Assembly (NCBI RefSeq): GCF_000247815.1
Contig: NC_021680.1
Location: 3,184,110-3,248,109 of the forward strand
From: Ficedula albicollis
Taxonomy: Eukaryota > Chordata > Aves > Passeriformes > Muscicapidae
Direction: 5' to 3'
Length of the DNA: 64,000 bases
This document shows positions 1 through 21,591 of this stretch, in pieces. Each line of letters begins with the position of its first letter. Position 1 is the first letter of the stretch. Below the pieces are notes generated by a model. It was not told where the DNA came from. It made no database searches and saw only the letters and a list, made by a program, of their open reading frames with translations. A program made the translations under genes and the position numbers.

Positions 1-2626
1 CCACCAAAATCTGGAGCTTGGTCTGCTCAGTCAGCTCTTGCAGCTCTGGTTTTACCAGGAGGGCGGGGGGCTTATGTGAAGGTGGCACTGGGTGGCAATG
101 CTGCTCCTGCCACTGTGCTCCTCCAGGGATGCCCATGGAGAAACCTGGGCTGAGCTCTGCTGGGATTTTCCTTTGTTTTGTTAGAGCAGCAGTGTGAGAC
201 TCTGGTTTCTTGTGTCTTCTAAAAGCTTGCTCTTTGCTGCTGGCATTAATAATCCTCTTTCCTTTTACCGAGCCACCAGGTTTTCAAAAATCTAACAGCA
301 GCTGAATCATCTTCACAGTTTCTGTTCAAATGGTCAAAACGTGGTTGAAATCGGCCAATTCCTCAAAAACTGCCAGGAGATCAGAGGCAAAGAGCTTGTT
401 TCTTCTGGTCAGCCCGTTGAAACCAGCTGGGCAAGCTGGGCTGCCCTTCTGGCAGGCACCTTGAGGGATTTGGGATTTGGGGACACAGTCTCTTCTCTGA
501 ACGCCCAGCTCCTGTGGGAGGCTGCTGGGAGCTCTGCCCCGTGGCTTCTTCTCCTCTCTGCTGCTTGCCACACATTTTGGGCTGGCTTTGCTGTCCTGGT
601 GGCCAGGCCAGCCCCGTGTGGCACATCTCCTTTGGGAGAGGATGCCCTCTCTGTTGTGGCTGCTTCAAAGGACCGAGGCTCATCCTCAGCTCTCTTCACT
701 CAAGCTGGGCTTTGAGCAAGGCTCAGCCAGCACAGGGAGCAAGGAGGATGGGAAGCCAGGAGAGAGGAGCAGAACTTTGATGGGGTTTTCCAACATATTT
801 TCCCTCTTTTTTTTTTTTATTTTGCAGTTTAAAGGCAAGACCCACAGCAGGAGACCTAATGGCTCAGGAGCAGCATCTCTGCTCTAGCAAACAGGAGGCA
901 TTTCCCTTCCTGTAACTTCTTTGGTCACTATCAGCAACTTTCAAAGTGTTTGGGTTTCAAGCCTTTCACATTTATTTCCTTATTTCCTCTATTTCCTTAT
1001 TCCCTCTAATGATTTGAGGGAAGTCAAAGCACTTTCTGTGTGAAAACTGCAAGTGTGGGGAGCAGGTGGAAGGGAGAAGAGCTGGTCCTCAGTAACCAGG
1101 GCTGCCCAGTGGGACACCCCAAAGCTGTCTGCAGGGATTTGGTGTTGTTTTGGGGCAGCCAGGCCTGTTTCAGCCAGTGCTGCTGGAGCTATAAGGGTCA
1201 CCATGTGAATAGGGTCACCATGGCAGGCAGGCAGTGATGATGGGACGCCTGATTTTGGCCATAGGCTGGCAGGTAACCAGGAGAGGGTATAACCCATGCC
1301 CAAGGCTGAGAGTTTTGATATTTTATCCCTAGAGTTTGGTGTTTTGTTATTTACCCCTGTGCCCAGGTGGTAGATTCCATAAATCTGCCAGAGCAACTGA
1401 GAAACACATGCCAGAGCAGCTGAGAAACAGCAGAGTAAGTTTTTGGGAGAAATCTGTAGGTTGTGTCACAGCCTGGGCTCAGCAAGCAAGAGGACTTGAA
1501 GTCAGCTCTGCATAAATTATAATCTTTGGGAGTACTTTAGCTCCCCTGAGCAGAGTCCTGTTAGCCAGCAAAAAATGCAATATTTCTTTTAGTAACTCAT
1601 CCATCCTTCATCGGGGATGAGTTTTCCAGCTTAAAAGGAGATTTGCATCTCCAGCTCCTGTAATTCCTCTAATGCTGGGACCCGATTTGGTTGCAATATG
1701 ACTTTGTGTGGAGACTTGGGGTTTTCTTCCTGTTGGTTTTGATTCAGGAAAGTGTCTCTGTTCATCAGGGGGCTCTTAAACTCTCTGCTGGGAGCAGGAG
1801 CAGTGTCTGAGCTGGGAGTGGTCGGTGCTTTGGGCAGGAATGAGCCCGTGGCAGCGGATGACAGCGGGTTGATGCACTCCTTCCCGTCAGATGTTGGGAA
1901 ATAAAACAGGATTCCGGGACACTCATTTGATGATGTTGGCTTGGTGTCCCTGCCAGTCGCTGTGTGAGGAGAGTCACTTTAGAAGGTTTTGGTTTTTTTT
2001 TTTTCACCAAGAGGGCTCCAAGGTCTGCCTTCCAGACTCTGCCCTGTAGAAATTGCCATCTGACTTGTGGACTGGGAAGTGGCTCAGATTTTCCTGTGCA
2101 TTGCCTCAAGGTCAAGGCATTTCAGCCTTTAGTTCTGTACCTGTGTGTGAGTGGCTAGGGCTGCAAAGGGCTCTGCAGGTGGGTTTAGCTGACACACTTT
2201 TGAAACAAACCAACTCACTAAGGACAGGCCATTACTGCCAGGATGCCAGCTTTTGCCTGGATCTCCAAACAGAGTGCCCAGAGCCTTTTTGGGAAGATTG
2301 CCACTTCCTGCCTGAGTGTGCCACGCCAGCACAGCAGGGCCAAAGCCTCGTCTCAGCATTGCTGTGACTCCTTGAAGGACAGTGGCATCTAATTATCTAT
2401 TTTATTTTTATTTTAGGCTTCAGATTCTGGGATGAAAAAAAAGCACAACTCTGTCAGTGCGTGTATGGCAAAAGGATGAGGCTCAGCCAGCTTTAAGGTT
2501 AAAAAGGAGCAGAAAGAGCAGCAAGAGGAGGCAGAGCCAGTCTGGAGCCCGTGTGGATGCTGATCTCCAGCGGGGGCAGTAGCACAGCTCTCACAGCGAG
2601 GATCCAGCTTAGCATATTGAATATTT

Positions 2627-2812
2627 AGCTTGGTCCTGCTTTGGCTGCTCCTGCTGTGCAAGGGCAGCTCTGAGTGGCACAGCCGTGGCACAGCTCTCCT
2701 CGCTCCCCAGCCCAGTAACAGCTTGGTCCTGCTTTGGCTGCTCCTGCTGTGCAAGGGCAGCTCTGAGTGGCACAGCCGTGGCACAGCTCTCCTTGCTCCC
2801 CAGCCAAGTAAA
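2627..2812. repeat. Tandem duplication, period 93 bp, two copies
   Basis: The block starting AGCTTGGTCCTGCTTTGG at 2627 recurs at 2720 with very few differences, such as CTCGCTCCCC versus CTTGCTCCCC. The period is a multiple of three, so both strands carry repetitive short open frames across it, but nothing suggests coding. It lies in PRRX1 intron 1. Confidence 0.9.
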
Positions 2813-5800
2813 GACTCACTCAATTTCAATTCCTGGCCTTGCAGGAGCAGGGTTTAACTGGTGTAGTCTGGGTTTTGCAGCTGCCTGCAAAAGGGGCTTG
2901 TTTTCCCCTTTCTTCTCTGTTGGTACTGCACAAGTCCTGTGGATGGTTAAATCTCCTTCCAGGACAAGGTAAACAGAGGGTATCTGCCCAATAAACCCCT
3001 GTCTCTGTAGGTTTGGGGGAGGAAGCAGAAAAGCTCTTGCCAAGCAGAGGGATGGGAACGTTTTACAGCTCACCGAGGCTGTGGCAGGGGAGAATAGCTC
3101 AGGCTGACCTCTCTGGAGCCCCCTTTGAGAGCTGGGGTGGAGATTGTTTGTGGGCTGTGAGAATCCCTGTCACTTTTCCCAGGTTTCCAGGTTTTTCCTG
3201 GTGCAGTGCAGGCAGCCCGTGGTGGCCGTTCCCTTCCCCTGGACCCGGCGTCCGTCCCGAGCAAACACCGCCAAGGATTCCCAGCTCTGAGCTTTTCCAG
3301 AGCCAGAGAGGAAAAAAAGGTTTGGGGGCCTGAGGAGTTTGGTGGCAGAGCTCTTTCCTGCTCCTGGCAAGGTGGGAATAATGCAGGGACCCTGACTGTG
3401 GCTGAGTCGTGCAGGACCAGGAGGTGATGGAGCTCCTATGCTGTCGAGCTCGGTTTATCCCAGCTGACCATACAGCCTGGAGGAACGGGATGCTTCCCTC
3501 ATATTCCTCCTTAACCTAACAAGCTGTGGGGCTAATGAGCTGAGGGTATCTTTGCAGCCCGCTTAGAGCTGGGCCAGCTGAGAAAAGGGGCAGGAAGTGC
3601 AGAATTCCCAGTGCCCCCGCTGAACCGGCAGCTCGTGCCGAGCGTTGTCGCCGAGCGTGTTTGCAGCGTTTTATGGGGCATCATCTGTTGTCATCAAAGC
3701 CCGTGGCAAATTCCGTTCTCTCTGCAGCTGACACTAAATGGGCCTTTTGAAGGTTGTAATTTCTCGTTTAAGCAGTGCCAGTTGTGAATGCTTTGTGTTG
3801 AGGAATAACCCCTGAGTGCCAAATAAAACACAGTGGAAGTCTGTGGCGTGTTTTTCAGCGTATTGTTAGTTACAGCCCTCCTGACAGAGCACATTCTATG
3901 CTGAAGATAAATGCTTGGGAGTCTCTTGCCAATTCATGTCCGAAAGGGCTTTTCTTGGATGTCCTCCTCTCTGTGGAAAATGCTTTTCTGTTTTTCCAGC
4001 AAACATTTAATGAGCTGTGCTTGAAAGAAAAAGAGGGCCTATTTCAGGCTGAGCCCAGTGGTGCTTTAGTTCTCTCCCAGCTGGTTTGGGGTTCTCGGGG
4101 TGCTCTGATCTTTGTTACACCACGCTGCATGGCAGTGATCTCTCTCTGTAGCAATTTGCATGTTCCAGGAGCCTAGAGGGGGATGTTTCAGTCCACCCAG
4201 CGCTGTTCTGGGATGTCCCTTGTGCCTGGCATGGAGGGACATTTTGCTGCCACCTCTGACAGGGAAGCACCTGCACACTTGCTTGTGTGACCAGAGAGGC
4301 TGAGATTTCCTAAGCTGAGGTTTCTGTGAGCAGCCAGGAGCAGCTGAGCTTTCTTCCCCAGGGATGATGAGGTGGTTTCAGAAGTGCCCTTGAGGGATGC
4401 TGCTGGTGAAGCAGAGAGAAGGCCCATCCCATGGATGCTTCTGTCTAAATCTGTCCCAGTCCCAGGGTCAGCAGGTCAGTGAGGCTGAGGGACTGCAGCA
4501 GTGGGGTGATCTGAGGCTCTGTGCACTGGGAAATGGGGCTGCAGGACTCACAAGCACTGAAATGGCACAGCTGCTCTATGGACCTTTATACCACACACTG
4601 GAAGTGATTTTATTGCCTGCTGTTGTTTTGTTTTCTGTGCTGTGAAGGTCAACAATTGTGAGTGTAATGCCGCTGCATCCCACTTGTGATTTGTTTGGGG
4701 GTGATTTGTTTTTTTTTTCTGCACCCCTCTAAGCACTGCTGGGTGTGTGAGGAGCGAAGAGACCGTCAGCAGTCCACTCCAGGGCCATATGGAATTTTCA
4801 TGTGCTTTTTGACCTGCACTAGCCCTGGCACATGTTCCTCTAGTTTGCTTTGAGGACCTCTGAGGATGGAGAAATCTCTGTAACTCACACTAATCACCCC
4901 TGCACTCCTCAATCTGCTGGAAGGTAACTTTGCTTTGGTGTGGATGGGTTTAAATCTGCTCTTCCATATGGTGTTGAATGTGGCCCTGAGGCTAGGCTCT
5001 CTGTAAATATTCCCAAACATTGTTTTTCCAGTAAAAACATCACCTAACTCCCAAAAGTTTTGCTGAGTAGTATTTTTATTATTCGGAGAACATTTTTTTC
5101 CTACATTTCCATTGCAATTCATATTCACATATCAGTGTTTCTTGGCTTAAATATACTTTGTACTCAATTTACTTTATTTTTACTGTAATTGTGAGCAAAA
5201 AAAAATTAATGAAATAATAAATTACTTTGCCAGAGGGTTGATAAAGAAAATCATAAAGCGTTTTCCTGCATGTGTGGAGAAATCTGTTTAAAAACTTCTC
5301 GTTGAACATAATGGCATTTCTGGACATGAGTAACACTAGGAAGTTTGAAAAAATGCCCATGCTAACAGGCTGGGGGACAGGAATTTGCTGTATTTGACAG
5401 GCTGGATATGAGAAGGATGCAGCACTGCAAATTCGGCAGCGCAGCCTTGCCAATGTGTCTAGACAGCCCATCTCTATGGGGGAGAGAAAAGCTTATTTCT
5501 TGGAGCTGCTCCAGTGAGACCAGACCACTTCTGGTCTCCCTTATCCACGGAGACTTTCCATCCAGGGGTTTGTGCTGAGCTGGCTCAGCCTGGTGGCTGA
5601 TGATCCATGGGAGCTGATTTGGGCGAGCCATCCAACCTTCTGCTGGTCTTGAGACACTCCTGTGTTGGGTGAGGAGGTGGCTGGTCTGGCAGTGGGTGTG
5701 ATTCATCAGCTAGAGCCCTTTAAAAGGCTTAAATTGGGATAAATTTTGCTAGAAGAGCAGCGGCTGTCTGCTAACCCTGCACCAGACCAAAAGCAGTGTT

Positions 5801-8800
5801 TTGTTATATCCCACGTTTCTGCACAGGTCCCCTAAATTGTCCAGTCCTCCAGGTTGGAGTCTCTGACATTTCAGGCAGATTTAGGGCAGGAATAAACAGA
5901 TATCCTATAAGATACTCATCACCTGGGGGGCAAAAATTATTACTCCATATTAAGGGTTGTCATTTCCAGCATATCCCTTGTGTGCCTCAATTCACAGGAA
6001 CTCTCATAATCATCATTTCACCTCCTTTGCTGGGAGTTGTGCTTCCCAAACTGCAGTGAACTCTGGAAAGACAGGGCTTTCCATTCTTCAGCCTTTTGAT
6101 TTCAGATTTCTAGATGATTGTTCAGCCCTGGCAAGGAACCATTCAAAATACATTCCAAAATATTCATCATTCCAGCAGGCTAAGAAACATAAGATGTAGC
6201 AATTTGTCAGCTAATGTGAAATGCATTCGCCCTCCAGAAGAGGCAAAGGATGGAGGTGGGTCTGAGCCTGGTTTCCCTTTGCAGAGCTGGGGTGTGGAGC
6301 ATCCTGGAGCCCATGGGCCATCCCAGCTGCCTTCCTGTTTTTCTGGATGTCCCTGTGCCCAGCAAAGATCTCCCAGACACCAGCAGCAGCCCCCTTGTCC
6401 TTAGAAGAGCAGGTTTTCACTGCGGGCTTGGGAAGGAGAACGTTGTTTGGAAATGCTCTGATCCCTTTGCCTCCTGCAGCAGCTGTCAAGGCCCTTTATC
6501 CCCCACCCAAGGAGTGTGCTCCTGATGGGGATGCTCACTTGCAAAAGGCAGGTGGGCTGGGTGCTGAGAGCCAGGCTCAAGTTATGTTATTTCTGGACCT
6601 TGGATGCTGTCATTTCTCCAGTTGTGAACAAGAGGGACCCATAAAATCCATTAGCAGTAAAAAAATGGGTTTCTAAGTGAAGCTTTGCAGCAGCTCCAGT
6701 CCAGTTTGCTTGGGAAGGGGTGCTGGTGGTCCAATTTCCTTGGAATACATTAGTTCTTGGATGCTAATGAGAGGGGAGCACAGCCTTTGCAGAGCTCATT
6801 CTCGTGTTCTCACTGCTGTTTGTGCCTCCCTTTGGTCCTGGCGTGGCCATTCTGTGCCATGCAGCCTGCAGTCCTGGATATTCCAGGAATAGACAGATGG
6901 AATATCCATTGGGAGCAGTGTTCCTGCCCAGCAGAGGAGCCAGCTGGCGGGTGCATCCCGCTGGTCAGTCTGTTTGTGCAGGTCCCACGTACCAAAAAAA
7001 CCCATCCCAAGTGAATTTCCAGATCCAGGGATGGCTGTTGGGTAATGGCACTGCTCAGCAGCACAGTGGGGACCTGGAGGAGCAGAGACATTCATGGAGC
7101 CACTCAGCCTGAGTCAGTCTTTCCTCATGAGAGGAGCTTGCTGGGGAATGTTTGCAGACAGTAATGAGCCAGCTGAAATGCCAAGCAGTTCATCTGCAAA
7201 GGATATATGGACTGGAAAAAAAATCCCCCCCAAAGCAGCTCTTTTCTGTCTTGACAAAAACCCTTTCTTTTTTCTTCCCCCACCCCCCTTTTTATTTTTG
7301 CACTAGTCAGCTTGTTGCAAATATACCCGATTTTCCTTATATGAAAGCTTTTCTAGCTGAAGTTCATGAGGATTTTATGCCACTTTTTCTAAATGCAAGA
7401 ATAAATTTATTAAAAGCAGTGTTGCCCAGAGTCCAGGTGGGCATGCAGTGCCAGATCTTCACTTCATGGCTTCCACCTGTTCATAATTCATGGTAAGCTA
7501 TAGGTCTGGGGGGTCACCTCTGTACATGAAGAGAAGGGGACAGTAGGAAAATCCAACAGGGGAGTAGGTGAAAATAATTCCATGTGCCTTTTGCATAACC
7601 TGTAACCCCATGGAGCTCACTCCAAGGGGATATGAGTACGGAAAATAAATTAGTAACCTGTCCTGTAGCAGCAGTGCCTGTTGCCACTGTCTTTGAGGCA
7701 GCCTGTGGGGTATATCCAGGTGGATATTGGCCTTCCTGACACTTCTGCTCCTGCATGCAAAGTGTTAATTGCAAGGTCAAGTTGAGAGCAGTGGTGGCTC
7801 TGAAGGAGCTGGTGTGCTGGTTTGGAGTCTGGATGAAAGGGGGCACAGTCCCTCAGCTTGGCTTTTCAAGGGAAGGGAAAGGGTGCTGGACAGGAGAGGA
7901 GAAGTTTTTATTACGGCTTGGTTTTTTTTTCTGGAACAAACTGGGGCAGGGAGGGGATCAGGAAGGTGGAGAGGCGTGTTTGGGAGTGAGAAGATGCTGA
8001 TGGAGCAGGGTGGAGGTTGGGGGGTTTGATCTGTGCTGAATCAATGCCATTGCTAAGATGGAGCATGAGGACACATGGCACGGGGAGGGCAGCTGGTGGG
8101 AAGAGGTGTTGGAAGTCACTCCCCTGAGTTCACACGTGTTCCTCCAGTGCCAAGCACCGATCCAGATGTGAAGCCAGCACTGAGGGAGGCTCTCAGGAAG
8201 CTCTGGAGGTCACACTGGCCGCGTGGCAGCTCAGGGCTGAGCTGGGACATTCAGGCTGTGACACTTTGGGGTGTGGTGGTGACACTTGTGGGGTTTGGCT
8301 GGCACAGCTCCGTGAGTGCATTCCTGCTCCTCTGCCATGGGTCAGTGTCTCTGGGGTGTGGGGCTGGTCTAAAGAGGGACATGGGGGGGCTCAGCCCCCT
8401 TGGATTCCATCCCCTCCCCAGCCTGGTAAATAAATCCCCACTGCTGGATCTCTGCCTGGTGGTTTGGGCTCTGTCAGTTACAAAGTGCAGTCTCACAGAA
8501 CATGATTTGCCTCTGGCAGGCTTTTAAATGTATGTGTTTGCTTTTGATTATGTGTGTTGGGGGGTTTTTTTCGTTGTTTTTGTTGGTTTTTTCCTCTTAA
8601 ATTAATTTTCCAAGGATCAATGCGGTAATGCATATAAAAATTACAATATGTAAAACAAAGTATAAAAGCACACAAGGAATTCCAAACACATCACATACTG
8701 TGCCTTGGAGCTTATGAGATCCATACAGTGCTTATTGTATTATGGGAACACTCTGACCCCAAGACCTGTCGGAAAGGCTCGTTAGAAGAGCAGGACTAAG

Positions 8801-11099
8801 CCTTGTGCCTTATGAGCTGCAGGATGCCCAGAAGGAAAACGCTAGTGAATAAAAAAGCAGAACTGTTGCAGCAGAGCTCAGACTGGTCTGTGGGATGTAG
8901 AGGGACTTTCCATGGCTTTGTACCAATTCCTGGAGGAGGATGTAAACTTCTGCCCCCGCAAATGTTGTTCTCCCTATAATTAACACTTAATGTTAAGTCT
9001 TTCCAGGGAGACTCTCTGGATTTCCATGGGATTATGATTACTCTTTTTTTTCTCCTACCAAATATAGTTTCTTCTGTCAGTTCCAGCAAGTGGGAACATT
9101 GACATGGTTAGGGAGGGCTCGCATCTTAGCTGCTGTAACTGCCCATGTGCTCTGCAGGTTGCCACCAGATGAGAGGCAGAGCACCAGAGCTGAAACCACC
9201 CTGAAAAGGAGTTCTTAGGATAGGGCTCTTGGCTTCTCATGTCTGTGGGTCAGGAGCAGGGCAGGTGGGGATTTTTTATGGGGCCTAAATCCTGCAGACC
9301 CACAAAAAAGCAGAGCAGAGCAGAGCACAGGGAGAGCCTCTGCACTCATGTCCCCAGTGCCTGGTGAGCTTGGGTGAAAACTTCCTGCTGGGAAACTATT
9401 CCCAGGAGCTTGGAGGCGTCTGTAGACTCTCCACCTGGAAGGTGATAGCCCCAAAACCTCATTCCGGGTGGAAAGAGCGTTGTGCCTGGGAATGTCTCCT
9501 TTGGTGCAGGTGGGAGGACAGTGAGGGGTTCATCCTCAGTGCTGGGGAGGCTGTGGCCGTACAGGACCTCAGCAGGTCCTGGCAGGCAGAGCCAAGTGCA
9601 GCAGGAGAGCCAGGGCAGGGCTCTCCCTGCTCTCCACGCCGTTCACAGCTCTGTAATGATCTGTAATTGTTTGTGTGCAGGCAGCTAAAAATCACCCTGA
9701 TGGGTTCCACATTGCAGGCACTTGGGAGAGGAGCTGCTGTAGCCCCACGGGTAAGGCTGAAAGTGTGCACGTTTTTCTGTTTGGAATTAAAACTCAGGTT
9801 TGGTCTGAAAAACTCAGTGTCTCCTTTCTGAAGCTTCCTGCTCACGAACAGAACTTCTTATTTATGTGCAAAACTTGAACCTGGCTGCGAGATAATCACA
9901 AGAGATGGCTCTTGAAGGAAATGGAGCGTCTGTTTCTTTGTTACTTTATTTTATTTCTGCGTTCCAGGTGCTCTTAACAAGACTGGAACTCTGGATACTT
10001 GGGGTTTCAGTGTAATTGAAATAATTTAAACATTAAGATAGTGCAGGAGAAATACAAATAAACTGCAGGGGTTGGGGAAAAAAGCTCAGCTGGTGTTGTG
10101 CAATGAGAGGAAGATGATAGTTCAAGTATCTCTATAGTCTGACCTGTGCTCACAAATAAAAGCCTGCTGTTATCACTGTGTACAGCTGGGCTCCATATCA
10201 CTGCTGCACTGAAGTACATGACTTAGAAGGCATCTCCTACCTTAACATACTCACTTTCCTTTTAAGTGTTATCTTCATTCCATGTTGCCTGCCTTTCTGC
10301 TGTGGGGCACTTACCCCTTCTCTGTGTAGCATTCGTGTGCCCTGAAGTTAAACCTCGTTTCCATTTGAAAATCCTTTCCTCATTCACAGAAAAATGCACG
10401 AGCTGGAGTTCCTTCTCTCCTGGGAGTTTTTAGAAAGATGCTTCAGGCAGCTCTGAGCATGAAGTCTTACCCATTTATCTTCCCCTGCTCCTCTGCTTGG
10501 AGCCTTTGCTTTGATTAAACATTTTGGGTCTGGGTTTTGGTTTTGGATATTTTATGATGCCTGTTGACAAAGCTGCCCTGCACCTAAAGTGATGCAATGT
10601 TTTGGAGGTGTGTAATGAATTGAAAGCAAAGCAGAGCTTGATTAAAACTGGGCTGGGTGTGTGTGATGGGCTGATGTTGGGGAGAAGAGCCTGCCCAGAG
10701 CTGGGGAACACCGAGAAATATTTCTAGTCAACCTTCATGAAATTTAAGTTTAAACCAAATAAAAAGCCCTGCTCCTTTCACTTCTATTCTCCCTTTTCCT
10801 TTCTTTCTCCACCAATCTGAATAAAACGTTCTCTGACTTGCAGTATTTTTTTGTATTTTAGGAGTTTTGAGTTGTTGCCTTTATAATTTATAGTTTACTA
10901 TTTTTTTCCACTGTGAGATCATTTGTCTTGCTTGTTCTTAAATCTGTGCTCAAACGTTACTTCTTTCTTGAGGGCTGTGATTAGAGTGCAATTCCTTATT
11001 TTCTTCCTGGAATCCTTTCTCAGTTTACACTTTCTATAGATGATGTGACAAATCTTCCCTGCCTTACCGTGATTTTACTCTGGTTAAGTGTCTCTGTCC

Positions 11100-11180
11100 C
11101 TCCCTTAATTAAATCCAATTGTTTACTTTCGATTCGGATCCAATTAATGAACTATAATAACTGGTTCTGGACTTAATAGA
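11100..11180. promoter_or_regulatory. Cluster of homeodomain-type TAAT cores in intron 1 (candidate only)
   Basis: An AT-rich tract contains CTTAATTAAATCC, CCAATTAATGAA, ACTATAATAA and ACTTAATAG within about 80 bases, inside a longer repeat-poor AT-rich stretch. Homeodomain proteins, including paired-related ones, bind TAAT cores, so this could be a regulatory element. AT-rich DNA also produces such motifs by chance. Confidence 0.2.
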
Positions 11181-14175
11181 ACTAGTCAAAACTTTTCCAA
11201 GCTGCCCACACAATGTAAGTCCCATCTGGAAATTAGCTTTTGTTCTGACCTGGAATGAATGCAAGTATGCACAAGCATGCCTGCAAACTGGAAATCTAAA
11301 ATATGTTGCGGTTGTAAGCATTGATGAAAAAAATACCAGTCTTGAAACTCCTGCGGGGGCATTTAGTTCTCGACTCTGATTTGGAGTTTTTTTTAATGCA
11401 TTTTATTTTCAGTGTGGCATCACAAGAGGAGCTGCCTGGTGGTGCCCCAGTGATATTTGCAGGCACTGTGCAGTGAGGAGAATAGATTGGAGTGTCTACA
11501 GGTGTGGATCTGCCTCGCTGCAGGAGGAAGAAAGAATAGGATGTTTCATGCTGAATCATTTAGGAGCACTTGAAAATGCTTTGGTGCGCTTGTGTGTGAC
11601 ACCAGGACTTGCATGTTATGGGGGAATGTAGAAACAACACAGGAAAACACGAAATGGAAGCAGGAAATGTTGTCCCCAGCCTGGCGTGGAAGGTTGGGAT
11701 TTGGCAATGAAATTCCCAGATTTTCCAGCGTTGGGTTCCCGAGAGGAGAACACACATTTCGATCTCTCTGCGAGGCACATTTGCAAGCTGCTCAGCTTTT
11801 GAGAAAGCTGCATGGAATGAAAATTTTTCTGACTAAAAGAACGTTGACGAAAGACTTCTGACCTACCCCAAAAAGCTTTAGAGCTGTTTTCCTCTCTGCC
11901 TTTCTGCTGACTCCAGTCCCTAGTGCTGTCAGCACTGTTTAGGAACTCCATTTTTCAGTGCTCAGCGTTGTTTCCTGATAAAGAAATGATGGCAGAGAAG
12001 CAGAAATACCCTGCTGACATGCTGGAGGCAGCCGGGCAGCGCTGTGAGCAAGGTGACATTTGCAGGCAGGCTGGGCTTCAGGTGCCTGCAGTCCCTCATT
12101 TAGCAGTTTGTAACCAGCCTGTGGCAAAACACAAGGATCAACCAACCCCGTGCTGCTCTGGATTAACATCCTGTCATTATTTGTTTTTTCCCCTGCTACC
12201 CAAGTCGCTCCTGTGGATATTTGGGTTTTGTGCCGTTCCAGAGGCGCGGCGACAGGTGATCCCAAAATTCCACAGGTTGTGCTTTGCTGTCACCCCCCAT
12301 GCAGCTCTGTCCTGGAAAAAGGAGGTGACTCATCCCTGCTGCGTGCCAGCCCAGGCTGGGGGTGACCTGGCACCCAGCACGGACACTTTCCTATTTTTGG
12401 GCACCGTAATTACGAGGTGAGCCGTGAATCACCGCCGGCGTCTCGCTTTACGCCGGGAGGAAACCAGGCAAATTGTGTTAACGTGCTTGGCAGGGGGAAC
12501 TCTTGTTCTCCAGCATTTCACAGACTTTGGCCCCTTCTTCTTGCTCCCCAGGGGGATGTGCTCACCCTTCCTCATGTGTAGCTGTCACGCAGGATGGAGA
12601 AACAGCCAGACGGCTTCGGGCTCGTGTTCCCTCCAGCCGGGTGTTGTCTGCTGGGCTGAACCTGATCCTTCAGAGCCTGGAAGGGATTCTGAAGGGGTCT
12701 CAAAGGCTTTTATTGATTTGTTCATATACTCAGTATGAAATGGGTAACTCCAGAGGAGCCCCTTTGTGTTGTCTTTGGCCTCTCCAGCAGCTGGTCTTGC
12801 AGTGTTTGTGGCATCCGGAGGGACGTTTGTGCCCCGAGGCTCCTTTGCTGTGTGGTGTGATGCACAGCTATGTCAAAACTGGCCAGCAGAGCCAGGGGGA
12901 AATGGCTGACCCCTTCTGAGAAGGGTTTGGTGATGAGTCAAGAGAGGGGCATGCAGGGTTTTTCTCCTTCTTTGTAGGGGATGGACCCTGTGGCGATGTT
13001 AAGCCAGGGCGTTCCGCACAACAGGAATTAAATCCCATCCCTCTGCTTTGCTTCCCACCACCTGATTCACCTGTAGCCCTGCTTTAATTCCTTTGTTTTT
13101 CTTGCACATTCCTGCCTCTGCCAGTCCCTTCCCAGCCCAGCTTCCCAGCTCAGTGTTCCTGTTAAAAACTGGTCTCCAAACGCTTCCTCTGGGATACGGG
13201 AAAACCAAGGGTGTGTTTCTGCACCCAGGAATCCCCAGGCTTGGAAAGGAGCCTTCCGGGGATCATCAGGCTGTTGGAAGAGGATTAGGGATGGAGGCAC
13301 TGTAAACCTCAAGGAATCTGAAAACCCTGCTTTAATTTAAGAGGAATGTCCTTTTGTTCCCAAATGGATGGGCCTTGCTCCAGAGGTGTTCAGGTGCAGT
13401 AACTGGTACCAGATGGGCTGGGAAAAGCAGCACAAACAGGTGGTGAGGACAACAACTGCAGACTTTAATTTCCTTGTCAGCCCCTCCCCGTGCCTTACAC
13501 ACCCCCTGGAGAAGAGGGGGACAAGGGGGGGCTGTCATATTTGTTTGTGGCAAAAGTGGGACTCTCAGTGGTGACACTGTCACCTGGGCCAAGGTGTGCA
13601 GTGATGAACTTAGAATATGATTCACTAGCTTGTGCATTTTTATGGATTCAGGGATCAACACACTTTAATGCCAGCATGAATATTGGCTCAGGGTAATGTG
13701 GAATTTTTGGTGCCACCCCACACATACTGGTGTGGTCCAGATGTATTGATTAATTTCTGAGTAATTGCAAACCAGGTTAAAAAAATAGTTGCTTTTATGG
13801 GTGGTTGTTCAACACCTTGCTGGGCATGGCAAGGCAAGGAGGACGCTGCAGAGGGCACAACTGCTCCTCACTAACGTTATCCAATATGCTCTTACCCCAG
13901 AGAGCTGTATTACATCCCACTAAGAGCAATCCTTGGAAATCTGAAGCCAAGAGAACAGGGTTTTGTGATTCTTTGTCATCAGAGGAGATTTCTGGGGTTG
14001 TCAGGAATGGGGAGATGCGTTTTTGCTGCTTTTTAGAGATAAGGAAGCTGGGACCTGGGGAGATCTGGTACAGATCTTAGGCAGTGGAATTGAAGAATAA
14101 ACACTTGGGATCAGTGCACTTCCCACCTCCTCTCCATGTGGGGACTAGCACAGCATGGTTGATGTGTGGGGCTGA

Positions 14176-21591
<7,416 letters not shown>

